Assembly: GCF_001577835.2 (NCBI RefSeq)
Contig: NC_029521.1
Location: forward strand, 21,172,470-21,236,469
Direction: 5' to 3'
Length of the DNA stretch: 64,000 nt
Origin: Coturnix japonica
Taxonomy: Eukaryota; Chordata; Aves; Galliformes; Phasianidae
Below the pieces are notes generated by a model that ran no database searches, had not been told where the DNA came from, and worked only from the letters and a program-made list of their open reading frames with translations. A program made the position numbers and the translations under genes. Every line of letters starts with the position of its first letter. The first letter of the stretch is position 1. Of this stretch, positions 1-13,344 are shown piece after piece.

Positions 1-475
1 AGTGTGTGAGTAGAGATTGAACACAAACCTTGTTCTGCATGACAGCCTGGCTTGCACATCACAGCTGGCTGAGTAGCTCTGGCATTGCTTGAGACATGAG
101 AGCACAGCTGCTGCACTTAAGCACGACCATAAGAGAGTTTCTTCTGTGGTTGTTTGTAAGATAGATTAGAAAGGAAACATCTCAGCAGAGCCAGGTGAAG
201 AGTATGACCCAGAAGGACACAGGTTTAATGGGCCAACGCTGCAAGCTGCTGTATGCTCTGAAAACTGACCTGGTTTGTATGGAACCTTGTTCCAAACTCT
301 CCTGAAGACTGCAAACCAGAGATCCCAAGAAACAACTTGCTGGCTGCTTGGTCTCATACTGGTGATGAGAATGAAGCAAAACTGGCACCATTGACCACTC
401 AAACACCACAGCATGTCTGCCCACAGTCACAGTGACTCTGGTACAGACCACGCCATGTAATACTGATAGGCAAAC
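1..475. other. Intergenic flank beyond the COL17A1 3' end
   Basis: No exon, RNA gene or recognisable repeat is seen. Short open frames here have no domain features. In human the next gene on this side is SLK, but no SLK coding sequence is visible. Confidence 0.5.
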
Positions 476-1387
476 TTCAAATATAAAACACACTTTAATT
501 GGGAATGTTTACATTATCAAGTTTTTCTGAATGTTTCAAAAATAGAATGCAAAAACGTTCTTTAAAAGTCAACAAATTATGTTTGAGAAAAGTGCTTCAG
601 TTCTGTCCCTGTGCACGTCACAGCAGGCCGTGCTGCACAGCACAAGAGGCCCACACTCCCTGCAAAGTCTTTGCATGTGCTGTGCCCTGTGTGCTGCCAC
701 AGCCTGCTCTGTAACAGGACTTTGTCAATGGAAGCAGAATTGGGAGTGAGGTTAATACGTGTTGAATGCCAGAGCACTGAAAAACTGAAGAGCTGGAAGG
801 GAACCGCTTTCCAAAGTGGGTCACAAGTGGGGAGACAACAGGTGCTGACCCCAGAGATCTGAAAGCACTCCCAGCTCCAGCCAGGACCCTGCTCAGTGCC
901 ACCAGCACCTGATGCACCAGGTACCCCCCACTACAGCCAGCACAAGGACATGCTCAGGAAGCTCAGTCCTGGCACTTCCTGCATGGCTTTTGGTCTGACT
1001 CTTACCACTTGTTTGGTATGGGGAGAGTTTCTTTTCTTTTTTTTGCTGGATACGTGGCTAGTTGTTTAAAACAAGCTTTTATGTAGCTGGGAATAATACA
1101 AGATTGGATTGAGGGGAGCAGGAAGCCCTTGTCAGCACAAAAACACAAACCTGGATAGGCTCAGCAGCTCTAAGCCACACATTCACAGCAGGAGGAAACA
1201 TCCACACTAGATCAACTCTGGACACATGTAAAAGAGCCATTCAGATCTCAGCAGAAACACTGAACTATCAAGTCTAAGTACTTAGCTGGCTGGCAAGGAC
1301 ATTTTAGCAGTAAGGCAGTGAAGATCCACATGAAATCTCTGAGCTGCTAGGGATGCTGCCCGGTGCAGAACTGACTTTGCTCTATCC
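476..1387 (-). other. COL17A1: COL17A1 3' untranslated region
   Basis: This follows the TAA stop at 1388-1390 within the last exon. A minus-strand ATTAAA polyadenylation signal lies at 494-499, so cleavage is expected about 10-25 nt further left. No other AATAAA or ATTAAA was seen between the stop and that signal. The exact end is an estimate. Confidence 0.5.
494..499 (-). promoter_or_regulatory. COL17A1: Polyadenylation signal ATTAAA for COL17A1
   Basis: This is the commonest variant polyadenylation hexamer on the minus strand, about 890 nt after the stop codon. It was assigned by position only. Confidence 0.45.
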
Positions 1388-1437
1388 TTAAACTCCAACA
1401 CTTCTTCTTTTCCTTCTGCCACCATACACTTGTTCAC
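1388..1437 (-). CDS. COL17A1: COL17A1 coding exon 56 (last): C-terminus and stop
   Basis: Encodes residues 1482-1497, reading [15 protein letters not shown] then TAA. Human COL17A1 ends in a similar QVYAGRRRRRS tail (recalled), which fixes the identity and the frame. The polybasic run resembles a furin-type site. Confidence 0.93.
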
Positions 1438-4400
1438 CTGGGGACAAGGAGAAAGTCAAAAGGAGGGTTATTTGAAGAACTCATGTAGAAAAAAAAAAAG
1501 ACAAAAAACACTACACCATGAAGCAACCAAGGAAACCAACCCATGCTGTGTCAGCATTTCCCACTCCCCATCCCCTGGGGATGGCAGATGTCCATACCTT
1601 TCTCGCCTTTCTCTCCTTTTGGTCCCCTCTGCCCATGGCGTCCTGGTGGGCCCATCGGCCCAGGATCACCTGAAGGAATGAGAAAACCAAGTTTGTCCAC
1701 AAGCATGATTGGGATAGGTCAGAGTAAGGAAGAGCAAATTAGGCTGCTGCTTGGGCTGAGATTGAAAAAGTACTGCCTTCACTACATGGAGGCTCTGACC
1801 AAAAGAGCAGCCTGGTTCCAACCATCCTTTTGGTCACAGTGCCACTTCCTGGGCAGCAAGAAGTTACTGGCATTATAGAGCTTGAAAGGGAAAGGATGGC
1901 AAGCTTTACCTTTGGGGCCGGGATAACCCCGCTCTCCTTTCTCACCAGGAGGTCCCCGGACAGTACCGTGTGCTGGAGAGGAAAACAGCATGAGTGAGTA
2001 GGATAAACCACCTGCAAAGGACTGTGTGTTCACTTAGAGAAGCAGTGAGTCACACCAAAAGGACATTTCTCTAGGTTAAATAGGATTAGTCTCAGCAGGA
2101 GCAGTTTTTTCAAATACATTCTCAATAGACCAAATGCAGGCTGGGATCTCATTTCATGAGCACTGCTCTGCCACCCAGCCCAAGAGTCCTGCCTGTCACC
2201 TGTGCTGGAGCTGGTCCCTGCTTAGAGGGGACTTTGAGAGCAGTGAGCAGCTCTTTTTCTGAGGTGCACATGCCAGTCCAACCAGTTTAAACATGGGCTG
2301 CAAGCTCAGTGGCCTTTTGGGGGCTTGGGGGCTAATTTTCTACATGTAGTGGGAAAACTTGATGTCCTTCCTAATGATGAGACTGCACATCCCCAGCAAA
2401 GGAGGAAGTAGGATCTGCCTCCAACTTTGCATTTTGACTGTGCTTCTGCAGCATGCAAAAGTGAAATGATCACTGGCTCCACAAGAGGCATGAGCCAAAA
2501 ACACCAAGTCAACTTGCCACTTACTTCTGAAGAAGTCCATGAGGTCCTCAGTGACATTACCATAGGCTGCAAAGACTCTGCTTACTCCAGGAGGGCCAGG
2601 AGGTCCTGGGGGGCCTGGAGGCCCCTGTCCAGTGTAAGACATTAAGTCCTGGAGAATACCTCGGCCTGAAGAAATAAAGACATCTGAAAGCAGCTGATAC
2701 TGGATGGTAGGGCAGGAAAGTGTAAGGGATAGCTACAGGAAGCACGAAGGGTAAGGGAAGGGAACAGGTAACAGCATGCATAGGGAGCTGGGAGTTGAGT
2801 GCCAGAACAGGAAGGCTCAGGAAAAAAAAAAAAAAAGAAGAAGAAGCTATCACACTCACTTTGTAGGTTCTCTGACACATGTCGAGCCAGTTCGTTGTAA
2901 TCCAGAGATCCAGTAAAGGAGCTGCTATAAGATCTGCCTGGACCTGCTGATCGCCTGTATGACTCCTCAGCTGTCAGCAGCCCATCAAATGACCCATCAC
3001 TGCCCATGGAGGCACTGTATGATGACATGCTGCTGCTCATGGAGCTGCCGTAAGAGCTGCCTGCTCCAAGTGATCCTCCAAGGGATCCCTCAGCACCAAT
3101 TGATCCTCCATGCAACCTCTCAGAAGCCAGTGAATCATGGTATAATGAAGACATAGACCCAGCCACCAAACCACTATCTCCTTTGGGTCCTGGTGGTCCC
3201 CGTGGCCCAGGAGGCCCAGGCGGCCCTGAGATGTAGCTTCGAACCTCATCACCTGCAAAATAGAAGAGACACTGAGATCAGGGACTCTGGGGTACCAGAG
3301 CTCCCATGCTTCACAGATGTCATGTGCTACAATCTGAATGAAGACTGGAGTGTGAAGCTCTACTGACAATCACTGCAGTAACCCTCATCCACTGCCATAC
3401 TTCAGGCAGCAGGCACATATATCGACCTGAATCTCTACAGATGGGAAAACTGAGGCCTGACATCCTCTTTTACCCCCATCTCTCCCATATTTTTGGATGC
3501 CACACTGTGGAAACCTGTACAGTGATTACAGTGCACTCCTCTCAGGCCAAGCACAGCACCTCTTCTGAACAGCATTCTGTGACCACTCTCCCAAAAACAG
3601 GCCATTCTCTTGTTGAGGCTCCCCTGGATGACTTGCCAACACGAGAGCCCACACCAATGCCGCTCACAATTGGCTCATTGCTGCCCTCCAAATTTCACAT
3701 CATCCTTTGCTCTGCAGGAAGATGTTCACCAAAGAGAACACTTTCCCAATAGAAAAGGTCTACAAATGACCTTGCTAACAACTCACTGTTCAGTACAGGT
3801 CATTTTTAACTGCACAGTGCATGTTCCTTTAGGCTCACAACATGGACTTTGGTCTTGCAGTTGGACTGAGAGGAGACCTGGCTACAGAGTGAACTGTTGT
3901 CTCTCTACGGCCTGCAAGGCAAGTACTGGGATAAGCAATAAGCCTGTAGGAATAAAGTGTTGCTCCATCATTCCTTCAGGAAAGGCTGTCTCAGCTGCAG
4001 CAGATCCAGCAGCCTACACAAGGCAGAGCATGGCTAGGGACATGTGCAGAAGGGATGGACAGTGTCCCCTTACTTTTCAGGTACTGGATCAGCTCACTCC
4101 TGAACTCGTCACTGTGGGTGATGTCAGCATAGGACAGGAGGCCAGTTCCTGAGAAGCCTGGTGGTCCTGGAGGGCCAGGAGGGCCAGGTGGGCCCTGGAT
4201 GCCAGAGATAGAAGAATATCCAACACCTTGAGAGATGAAGAGAAAAGAATGATTTTGACAGTGAGAGAAAAGGAAAGGGATGGGGGAGGAAAGACCCCTT
4301 TCACTGGGAAGAAGGAAAATGTCACAATGTCATGATACGGAATACTGATAAAAGCAGGACACATGGTTAAAAGTTTAAAGGCTCCAACCCCAACTCCCAG

Positions 4401-7400
4401 TCCTTTCCAGCTGATGTTGATGAGATTTTAAAGTGACCTTATTCACAGGGCAGTCACAGGCCCTAGTAAGCTAAATCTCAGGCCCAGTCCCTTCTATCAA
4501 AATCTCCTTGCCAGCTGTGAGAAAAGTAGGTGCTTTACTTTGTAGGTAAGCAGAGATGTCCTCCAGAGAGGTGCCAGATGATCCAGGGATCCCTGGGGGT
4601 CCTGGGGGCCCTGCAGGCCCAGGGGGTCCAACAAGACCACTGAATTCAGAGTCTGCAAGACACAAGGAAAGTTATTACTCAAACCACTGCAATCCTGATG
4701 AACTTTCCCTGACAATACAGATAATGCCAACTAAAACCAAGCATGAGATACTTTTTACTCCCCAGTTCCCAGCACAGCCTTCCTAGCACGCCTCACTTCC
4801 TTGAATGGAGATGTCATAACATGGGAGTCAGAAGACCCCAAAATGTGTCAAAGTCCATATTTTCAAATATGGACCTACTTTTTAAAAGTGACATAAGAAG
4901 TTCTTGTATGCTATCACACTCTACAAGATCTCAGGATCTGTCTGCAGCCACTCACTGTGGTCCTGCCAGAGCACAGTGCTGCTAAGGCAGAGGCGGTCAC
5001 TGGAGACTTATAGAGGGTTATCTGTGGTGAAAGCTCAAGGGGAAAGTTCTGCACTTAGAAATGAATCATTTGCAGATAAGGGATGGTGGTGGCAGGGACC
5101 TCTGTTGCAGTGCCTTCACTTACTGAATTTTGTTAGTGTGGATAAGCCTGTATAAAGATCCTGTGGGTATATAGGAACCTGTATCAGGGATCAAGAAGAA
5201 GGCTTACTTCTCAGGTATGCTGTCAGTTCACTGTAAGATATTCCTGGTGATCCTGGAGGCCCAGGTGGTCCAGGGAGCCCAATGCTCATACCAGAACCTG
5301 CAAAATCAAACATATCCAACAGTACCATGTTATCACAACAGGCTGTGTTGTAGTGTGGACAGACAGGTTGAGGGGGCTTGCTTGCAGGTAATGCAGGAGA
5401 GCTTTCTGCATTGTGGTTCATTCCCACCAGCCTCTGTGCTAAGAAGCAGGGATTGAGCCATTTTCTTGATGGGAGTTTAAAGCTTCCCCTTAATCCAAAT
5501 ACAAAGATACAGACAGGCAGGCATCAGGCTTCCACCTCTATTCTTAGCAAGAGCTCAGCATGTTTCACGAACCTCCAACATTAATCTTGCCAGGACATGC
5601 AGCTCATCTGTGGAGCCCACTAACAAGACATATGTGTTGCTTTCCCTGTGCCTGCCTATCTGCAAGTGGCTCTGTTGCAAAATTTTGCATCTTTGTGATT
5701 TGATTCTATGAAATGTCCTTGTTGATGAAATGCAGATTTTCTGCTTAAGCTTCTGGGGTGCTGCTGTTAAACAGTGTTTTCCTTCTTTCAGAGTCAGAAG
5801 GCAAATGCTCATCATCTTTGGAGCAGCTCATTGATGGAATCCAGTCTCCTAGGGTGGTTCAGGGAGACTTTTACAAGGGATGAAAGAAAGAAAGTGAAGC
5901 ACAGAGGCAGAATTTGTTTCACTTTCAAGTTAACTTCTCAAAGTTAAAAAGGCATTGACGGGACTTCTAAGTTGGCTAAGGTGAAGTGATGTACCTAAGA
6001 TCAGATTTTAGCAAAGCAAAACTCACTTCTAGTGTCTGTGTATAATATCTTAGATATGGGACATCTTTGTTCTCTCACAAGTCTATCACAACCCCTGTAA
6101 GGAGGTCTCTATACTTAGGGATTAGTCAACACTTAAAAGATCTTTACTGACTTCATGAGCTTTTTGGTCAGTTTCTATAGGAACAGAGACAAAAGCACAC
6201 TAATAAAGACAATTACTTGTCAAGTAGCTAATAAACCGTCTGGTCAACTCATCATAATCCAGTGACAGAGACATTCCATCTACTCCTGGTCCAGGAGGTC
6301 CTGGTGGGCCCCGAGGTCCAACTAGATACTGACGAATTTCTTCTCCTGCAAATAAAAGAGATATTTTAAGATGATCCAGCTGCTTAAAAAAAGCCAAGTG
6401 CGAGGAGATCCTGGCCTGTGAGCTGAGACCCCACACAACAGAAACTACCAGAACCTTTACATGCAAAGCTCCCTTCACCCTGCCCCTCCCTTTCTGAGTG
6501 TCATCTGCCCTCCATTTGGTATAAGCCCATAACTGCAAAGTGTGCAGGAAAGAATACAGGGCTGGGTATACTGCCCATCTTAAAAAACAAAGACATAGTA
6601 AGGCTTTGGGGTGGGCAAGAAGAGACGGGGAAACTTTAGAGACTGGGGGAGTCAGAAAATAAAACCCCAGGCTTTAGTGGGAGACTGGGGAAAATCATTA
6701 GGAATTCCTTCAGAGGAGGGATGTAGACAGGTGCCACCTAGAGAGTCAAGGAGAGTATGAAACCACGGTTATAGCAGTGGGTGTGAAAGGTATGTCAAGT
6801 GTACAAGTACAACTTCCGGAAAGCATGCAAACTCAATAACATAAGACACATAAATGTGTCTCCAAAGCACTTGGAAGGAGACGTTGCAGTTCACTGAGCA
6901 GCACCTATGGTAGGCTTTTGCCCTCCAAAGTAGCTGCTGGTAATCCCAATGGGAGGCAGGAGACAAGAAGGAAAGGGCAGACCACTGCTGGGATGCTTTA
7001 TCCACACCTTCACATTTCTCTTCACAGTCACTTACTCTGCAGCATGTCCAAAAGTTCTCGGTACAAAACAGATGTAGTTGATACTGAACTGGCAAATGAT
7101 TCATAATGATCTGAAGAGCCTGGGGGAATGAAAAGATTTTACTTTAGACAAGATCAAGAGAAGACAGAAGGTGAAGAGGGGTGAAGGAGGGACAAAGGAA
7201 AGCTGAATTAATCCAGTTTAGCTGGTAAAATGGGCTTCCCATGCAGGACAACACAAATCAGCTGCAGTTTCACATAGCATGGTCATTTCCACAGCAGTGT
7301 GGTCTCTGCTCCAAGATTCTAAGCTGCTTCCAAAAGCACTAGGAATTTCATCTGCTTTAGGAGGGTTCCAAGAAAATAAAAGACAGCCCTAGAAATCTGA

Positions 7401-10400
7401 CACCACATATAAAACCAAACACTGCCATTTGTGCATGGGTCAAGGGGACATTAAAGATTCTAACAGCTAACGTTTAATGTGAGACAACTTCAACAGCAAC
7501 TATTATTTAGTCTAACCATTAAAATAAGATAAGGCTCAGAGGTTGCTTCAGTTGTGTGAAGTCTTGGGCCAAGACATGCAAAAGACAGGCCTGAGGGGCT
7601 GCAACTTAAAGACTGTTGTCTGTCCTCATGTTCTGTCTCCTTGTACAAGCTCAGCAGAGAGTGTGACCTGATACTCAAAATGCTTATCAGCACAGGAAAA
7701 TGATACTTACTTGTCATATAGCTCATAACACGGGTAGCCAGCTCTGCAAAATCAAAGGTCTTTCCATCTGCAGTGGTGAGGATTCCAGGTGGGCCTGGAG
7801 GACCTGGAGGACCTTGGACACCAGCCAAATAATGCCGTACATTATCACCTAGGAAGGAAGCCCAAGATACACCCACATCACTAGGTGAAGATGATGGCCA
7901 GATACACAACTACTCAACTCTTTTCGGAAAAATGGGCCAATGAAAGACAGAAATGAAAGCCAGAGCAGTAGGGGTGCTGCTTCTAATAGTAGAGTAACAA
8001 GGGGCTCAAGGAGCAAAAGGAAGACAGGTGTGCATCACCCAACCTGTGCAAATCCTGGTTATACTCACTTTTCAGGTAATCAGTGACATACTGCTGAATC
8101 TCTTGAGAGGAACTTCCCCCTGGGCCAGGAGGACCAGGAGGCCCAGGAGGACCTGGGGGTCCCTGAATTTGTCTGGATCCACCTAAAGTAAATATTGTAA
8201 GGAAAGTTTTTAGCATGTCTGCATTAGACCAAGAAATGCTAGTGTGTGCTTGCAATGAGCCCTTCCCTTTTCTGGGAGAAGTTCTGGGAATGAACTATAG
8301 AGTGCCTTTCTCCCCTTCTATCTCCAAACACAGTCTAATCAGAGACTATTAAGGAGTCTAACATTTTCAGTTCATTTGGCACATTATCATTCAGCCTACT
8401 CAACTTTGCAGAGCTGAACCCAGAAATCTCCCTGGTTTCAGACACATAGATCAACTCACTTTGTACACTAAATGCAATGCTCTACAGAAATATGGATAGA
8501 GATCCAAAAAGCACTCAAACGCATTAGGCTAACCCCACTACTCCTAATCCCATCTGGCCCGCTTATGGACCCCTAACTGGTCTCCACTGCAAGATGTAAA
8601 GTGGGCCCTGCAGGACTCCTGTCACCACAGCATAGAGACACCTCATGTTAAGTTTTTGTACACAAATCAAATCAGCATTAAATTGGCATCCATATTTCCA
8701 TAAAACTCAAAGGATTTTTTGGTAAATCTCTACCAGCAACGTCAGCATTTCCTGATAGTGTCAGAGCAATGACAGCCTCTTACCTCTAGATGTTCCTGGG
8801 ATGCCAGGAGCGCCTGGGACACCTGCATCACCTGGAAACCAGAGTGAGGGAGACAGACAATTATTTCTAAGTATCACTGCATCCTGTAGACCTGGTTTGT
8901 AAAACAGCTAAGCTCTATGTCACCAGACAGGCAACCACCTAGTCCTTGCAATGACCAATGGCTAAATTGGATTAACAGCTTGATGGGGAAAAGCAGAAGA
9001 GGCCACAGCAGCCACCCAGAGCCATGTACTTTGAAATGCTTCTGCTGTGCTTGAAAAGGCAAGGGTGGAAGCAGCTCTAGTTCTCTAAAGACTAGGTTGT
9101 TTTAACCAGACATGGCTGTATGAGGCCACTAACACAGAAAGAAGGTAGATTTTAACTTCACCTTTAGGTCCTGGTGGGCCTGGTGGGCCTGGAGGTCCCT
9201 GCATGGTGACTGTACCACCTGCCAAATGCAAAGAAAAGTCAGAAATTCAAAGGTATAAACCATGTGGACAAAATTCTGGCTCCACTAAAGCTGAGTTCCC
9301 TGACTTCAGCTTATGGACAATATATTCAAATGAAGAAAAAGGGTACAGACTGACCATGGGAAGAGAATCCTGGAAGGCCAGGTTCACCTGGTTCACCTGC
9401 ATGGGATACAGAAAAGGAACAGGTGTCATATACACAAACTACACTGCACCTCAACAACAACCCCTGCAAACCTCCTTACCTGTGAATCCTCGTGGACCTG
9501 GTTCACCTGTGAACAGGGATGCAGAGGTGCATTGTAAGCATTTTTTTCGCTCTGATTTCTAAAAGCATCTCAGCCCACACTGTAAAATACTCTCATGGCC
9601 TTCAATTTGCAAGGTAAAAGTAGGTAAGGAGAGTAGATCCTATTTCTTCCTGCCAGGCGAGAGCTGAGCTATGCTTAACACGGCCACCTCCTTACACTGA
9701 CTTACCAAGTCCATGTTGCATTTTACAAAAAGATTATTCCCCATTGATCCCCTTTAAAGGCAAATCTGAAGTTATAAATGCTCTTGCACATTGCAAGGTT
9801 GGGATGTGAACAGTGCAACTTCCTTGCTACCAGCACTACAGACTAACAAGTTTCTTTGAAAATGACTTTTTTTTTATGGAAGCAGACAGAAGTCCTACTT
9901 AGTGATCGCTCTTATAACCACAAAAAAGTAGGAGAGTTTCTGCCTCCAAGCCCTTCCTTCCTTCCTTCTTTTCAGTCTGTGGCATTGTCACCCACCCAGT
10001 ATCTTTGGTGAGGCAGTGGAACTCACCTTGGTCTCCCTTGGGGCCTGGTGGACCTGGTGGTCCAGGTGGTCCAGAGACAAATGCTTCTGTAATTAAAACA
10101 AAAACATTTTTTAATGACATCCAGCAGGAAAGGATACAAGTCTCCTTTGGCTCCATCTGTTCATAACTAAGGGCAGACTGGAACCAAAACAAACAGGACA
10201 TTCTCAGGGCACAAGGGAAGGAATGAATCTAAAGAGCCTACCTGAGGTGGACATGGAAGATCCTGGTCTCCCTGGTGGGCCTGAAGGTCCTGGCAATCCT
10301 ATGCAATAGAGACACAAATAAATTTCAGGAAGAACAAGCCTCAGTAACATGACTAAGTACATCAGTGCTGCTCCATCTCCAGACAGGGACATAACTCCAA

Positions 10401-13304
10401 TATTTCCAGGTATAGAATAGTATCACTGCTTTTTCCATGCACACCTATTTATCCCTGTTAGGTTTTTCTCATTACCATCCACTATCACCAAATGTAGGAC
10501 AGAGAAACTTGCTTCTCTGTGGTGCAGTGTGCCTATCCCAAATGGCCTCTGCTGCACTGAGAGGGAAAGTTCATAGCCTCACCCGTTCCCCTGTGCTACT
10601 GACCAGAGAGCAAGGAATGGGGTTATGCTCCTATCTCATGCTCTCCTGTGGTATTCTCTTCTAGGTTTCTAAGGTAAAATTGCCATTTTGCTACAGAAGG
10701 TGGTGTGGGGATACATTCCTCACGATCAGCGCTGCTACAACTGTCTCCAGCTAGAAGTTAAGGCCATACAAGAGTTAAACACAGAATTATTTCTTTGTGT
10801 TCTATGGGGATATGAAACATTGAGTATCTTCCCTTTACAACTCACTTGTCTGTCTAGAAAATCTTGTCCAAAACAAATCTCATCCCTTGGGCAGCATCTT
10901 AATGCTGTGAAACTGCATTAGTAGGAACCCATCACTATGAGAGATTCCACTTCCAGTATAGTCAGTCCTAACAATTACCAATATGTCCAAGATAGTTACA
11001 TGACATTCTGCAAAGCACAGGACAGAGGCACTGAAAAAACCACCCACTTTTCAGAGAAACAAGCTCTTACCTGGGGGACCACGAGGCCCAGGGAGTCCCT
11101 GCACAGATTCACCTGACAATGAAATAAACATGATTGTTATAGGGTATTTACAGAGCCAAATGCACAGCCTAGAAGTGTGCTTAGGTGTCTGTGTGTCCCT
11201 GCTTACATACTGATCTCTGCTGTAGTACATACCTGGTGGTCCAGGGGGACCTGGTGGTCCTGCTCGCCCTTGTAGATCTGACAGCACTGTACAAGTGAAA
11301 CACAAAAAAAGGAAAAACTGGTGCTGTGAAGCTATTGCTGTTATGGAGACAGTTGTTATGTTGCTGATAGAAATTCTTACAGTCAACAGTGGTCACAGGT
11401 GGGACCTGCATGACCTAAGCCAAAGCCGAGGCAGCAAGAGTAAAGGAGGGATGTTTGGTTGCCAGGATGGGGCTTAAGACGGGAAGCAAAATACAGTGCT
11501 GAGCAGCCTGGCAGCATATTGAAAAAATGGGAGGTAATCTCTCTAGAGAGCAACATGTGCTGAGGGAGAGAGCAGAGAACTCAAAGGATAAAGAAAGAGA
11601 GAAAGAACTTTCAAGGAGAGGAGAGAGGAGAGTATTATACAGCCATCATGTAACAAGTATCTGCACCATGTTATCTTAATTGAAAATAGATGTTCACCAT
11701 TAAGCGGAGGCACAAACGTAAAGCTCAGGGATGCAGAGGTCCAAAACATGAGGCATGGGGCAATACTGGAAGCACAGTCTGGGATCTACATAACCTCATT
11801 CTGGTGCACAAGGATAGTGATACGGCAAGTATCATTTATGGTTTTATTCCCTCCCCTGCCCTGCCTCTTTTGCACACTTACGAAGGTCCCAGACACTAGG
11901 AATACTGATTTTACGCGCATCACATATCTAGTACTGCACAGAGCAAGCTGACACTTTGCTCAGGACACTGCTAAACCATTCTGTTCTGCTCTACTAATTT
12001 CCATCTTGAAAAATCATTTGTTCTCCTGTGAATTCAGCTTCTTACTTGCTGAGGTATTTTTATTTCCTTCCTTCACTATTCTTCAGATTAACACGCCCTT
12101 TTAAACTGGTTCTCCACTTACAGATGGCTCTGTGTTCATCCAACATAGGGAAATGCCCTATGCAAACACAGTGACCGAAAGGCTAAACTGAGGCCCCAAT
12201 GATTTTCTATTTGTGGGATGGGCCCAGAACCACCTAGTGAGTTTTGAAAGTACTGTGGGATGCACAGATGAGAAGCAGGGCAGAAGAGGAAGTATGCATT
12301 TGGTAGCATCCCACCACCAAACACATGCATACACACTTGCCCTATGGCCTGCTGAGGGGAATGAGGCAGAGGCACCTCCTGTTAGCTGTAAGCAGGCCCC
12401 AAGGCGTCCAAGCACCTGTCCAAAAAAAGGAGTAGAAAGCCAGGCCCACTTACTCTGAGATGCCATTTGTGAGACTTCAGTCTTTATAGTTTCTATCACA
12501 GCTTCACCTGCAGATCCCTTCTCACCCCGTGGACCTTTTTACAGGAAAAGAGGAGAAAGCAAATTAGTCAACAGAGAGAGGCTGACACTTGATACCCACT
12601 CCTCCTCTCCCTGACAATGGGTTCAAACTTTGCTTATGTGAACTGGGAGCCTACACTCAGTCCCTGGCTCTGTGGGACACTGGACTCAAATGTGGAAATA
12701 ACTGCAAAATTTGCCCTAATAGGATCAAAGAAAAATAGCTAGGAAGAGTTCTTAGGAGAGCCAGCTTTGCTCAGGACTTTTCAAACAGATGTCTGTCTAA
12801 TTGACAGTGGTTTCAATGACGTTATTACCCATTTGGCTCTTGCTTGTTCTTGTACTTATCAAAATAGCAGAAAGCATCCAGCCAAGCTATACCACCTACT
12901 GCAGGAAGGCAACTGCAGCTGAGAAGTGCAACAGAAATGCCAGCCACCAGAAAAATAACAAGAGGAAAAAATCCAAACAGTTTCAGCTTTCACATCACAC
13001 CGGTTCTTACTATTCTCCCCCTTCACCTAGAAATGTGGAGGGGAAAAAAAAAAAAAGAAAAAAAAGGAAGAGTGCAAATTCTTTAAAAGATTAATTTAGC
13101 CCCATAATGCAGTAAAATGAACTGAAAGGATGAAATCCGCAAACAAATGGGAGTGAGATTATGCCAAGGGCTTAGAGACTAGAAACAAAAGAAAACCAAT
13201 GAATTCTATTTCCATAAGGAGCAGAATCAGGGCTGATAGAGAATTGTACCTTGTTGTCCAGGGAGACCAGCTGGCCCAACAGGACCTGTTTTCAAAGATT
13301 AAAA

Positions 13305-13344
<40 letters not shown>

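Noticed and set aside
11562-11635. GA-rich stretch as a regulatory GAGA element
   Set aside because: It is an ordinary purine-rich intronic run in COL17A1 with no conserved spacing or nearby promoter signal.
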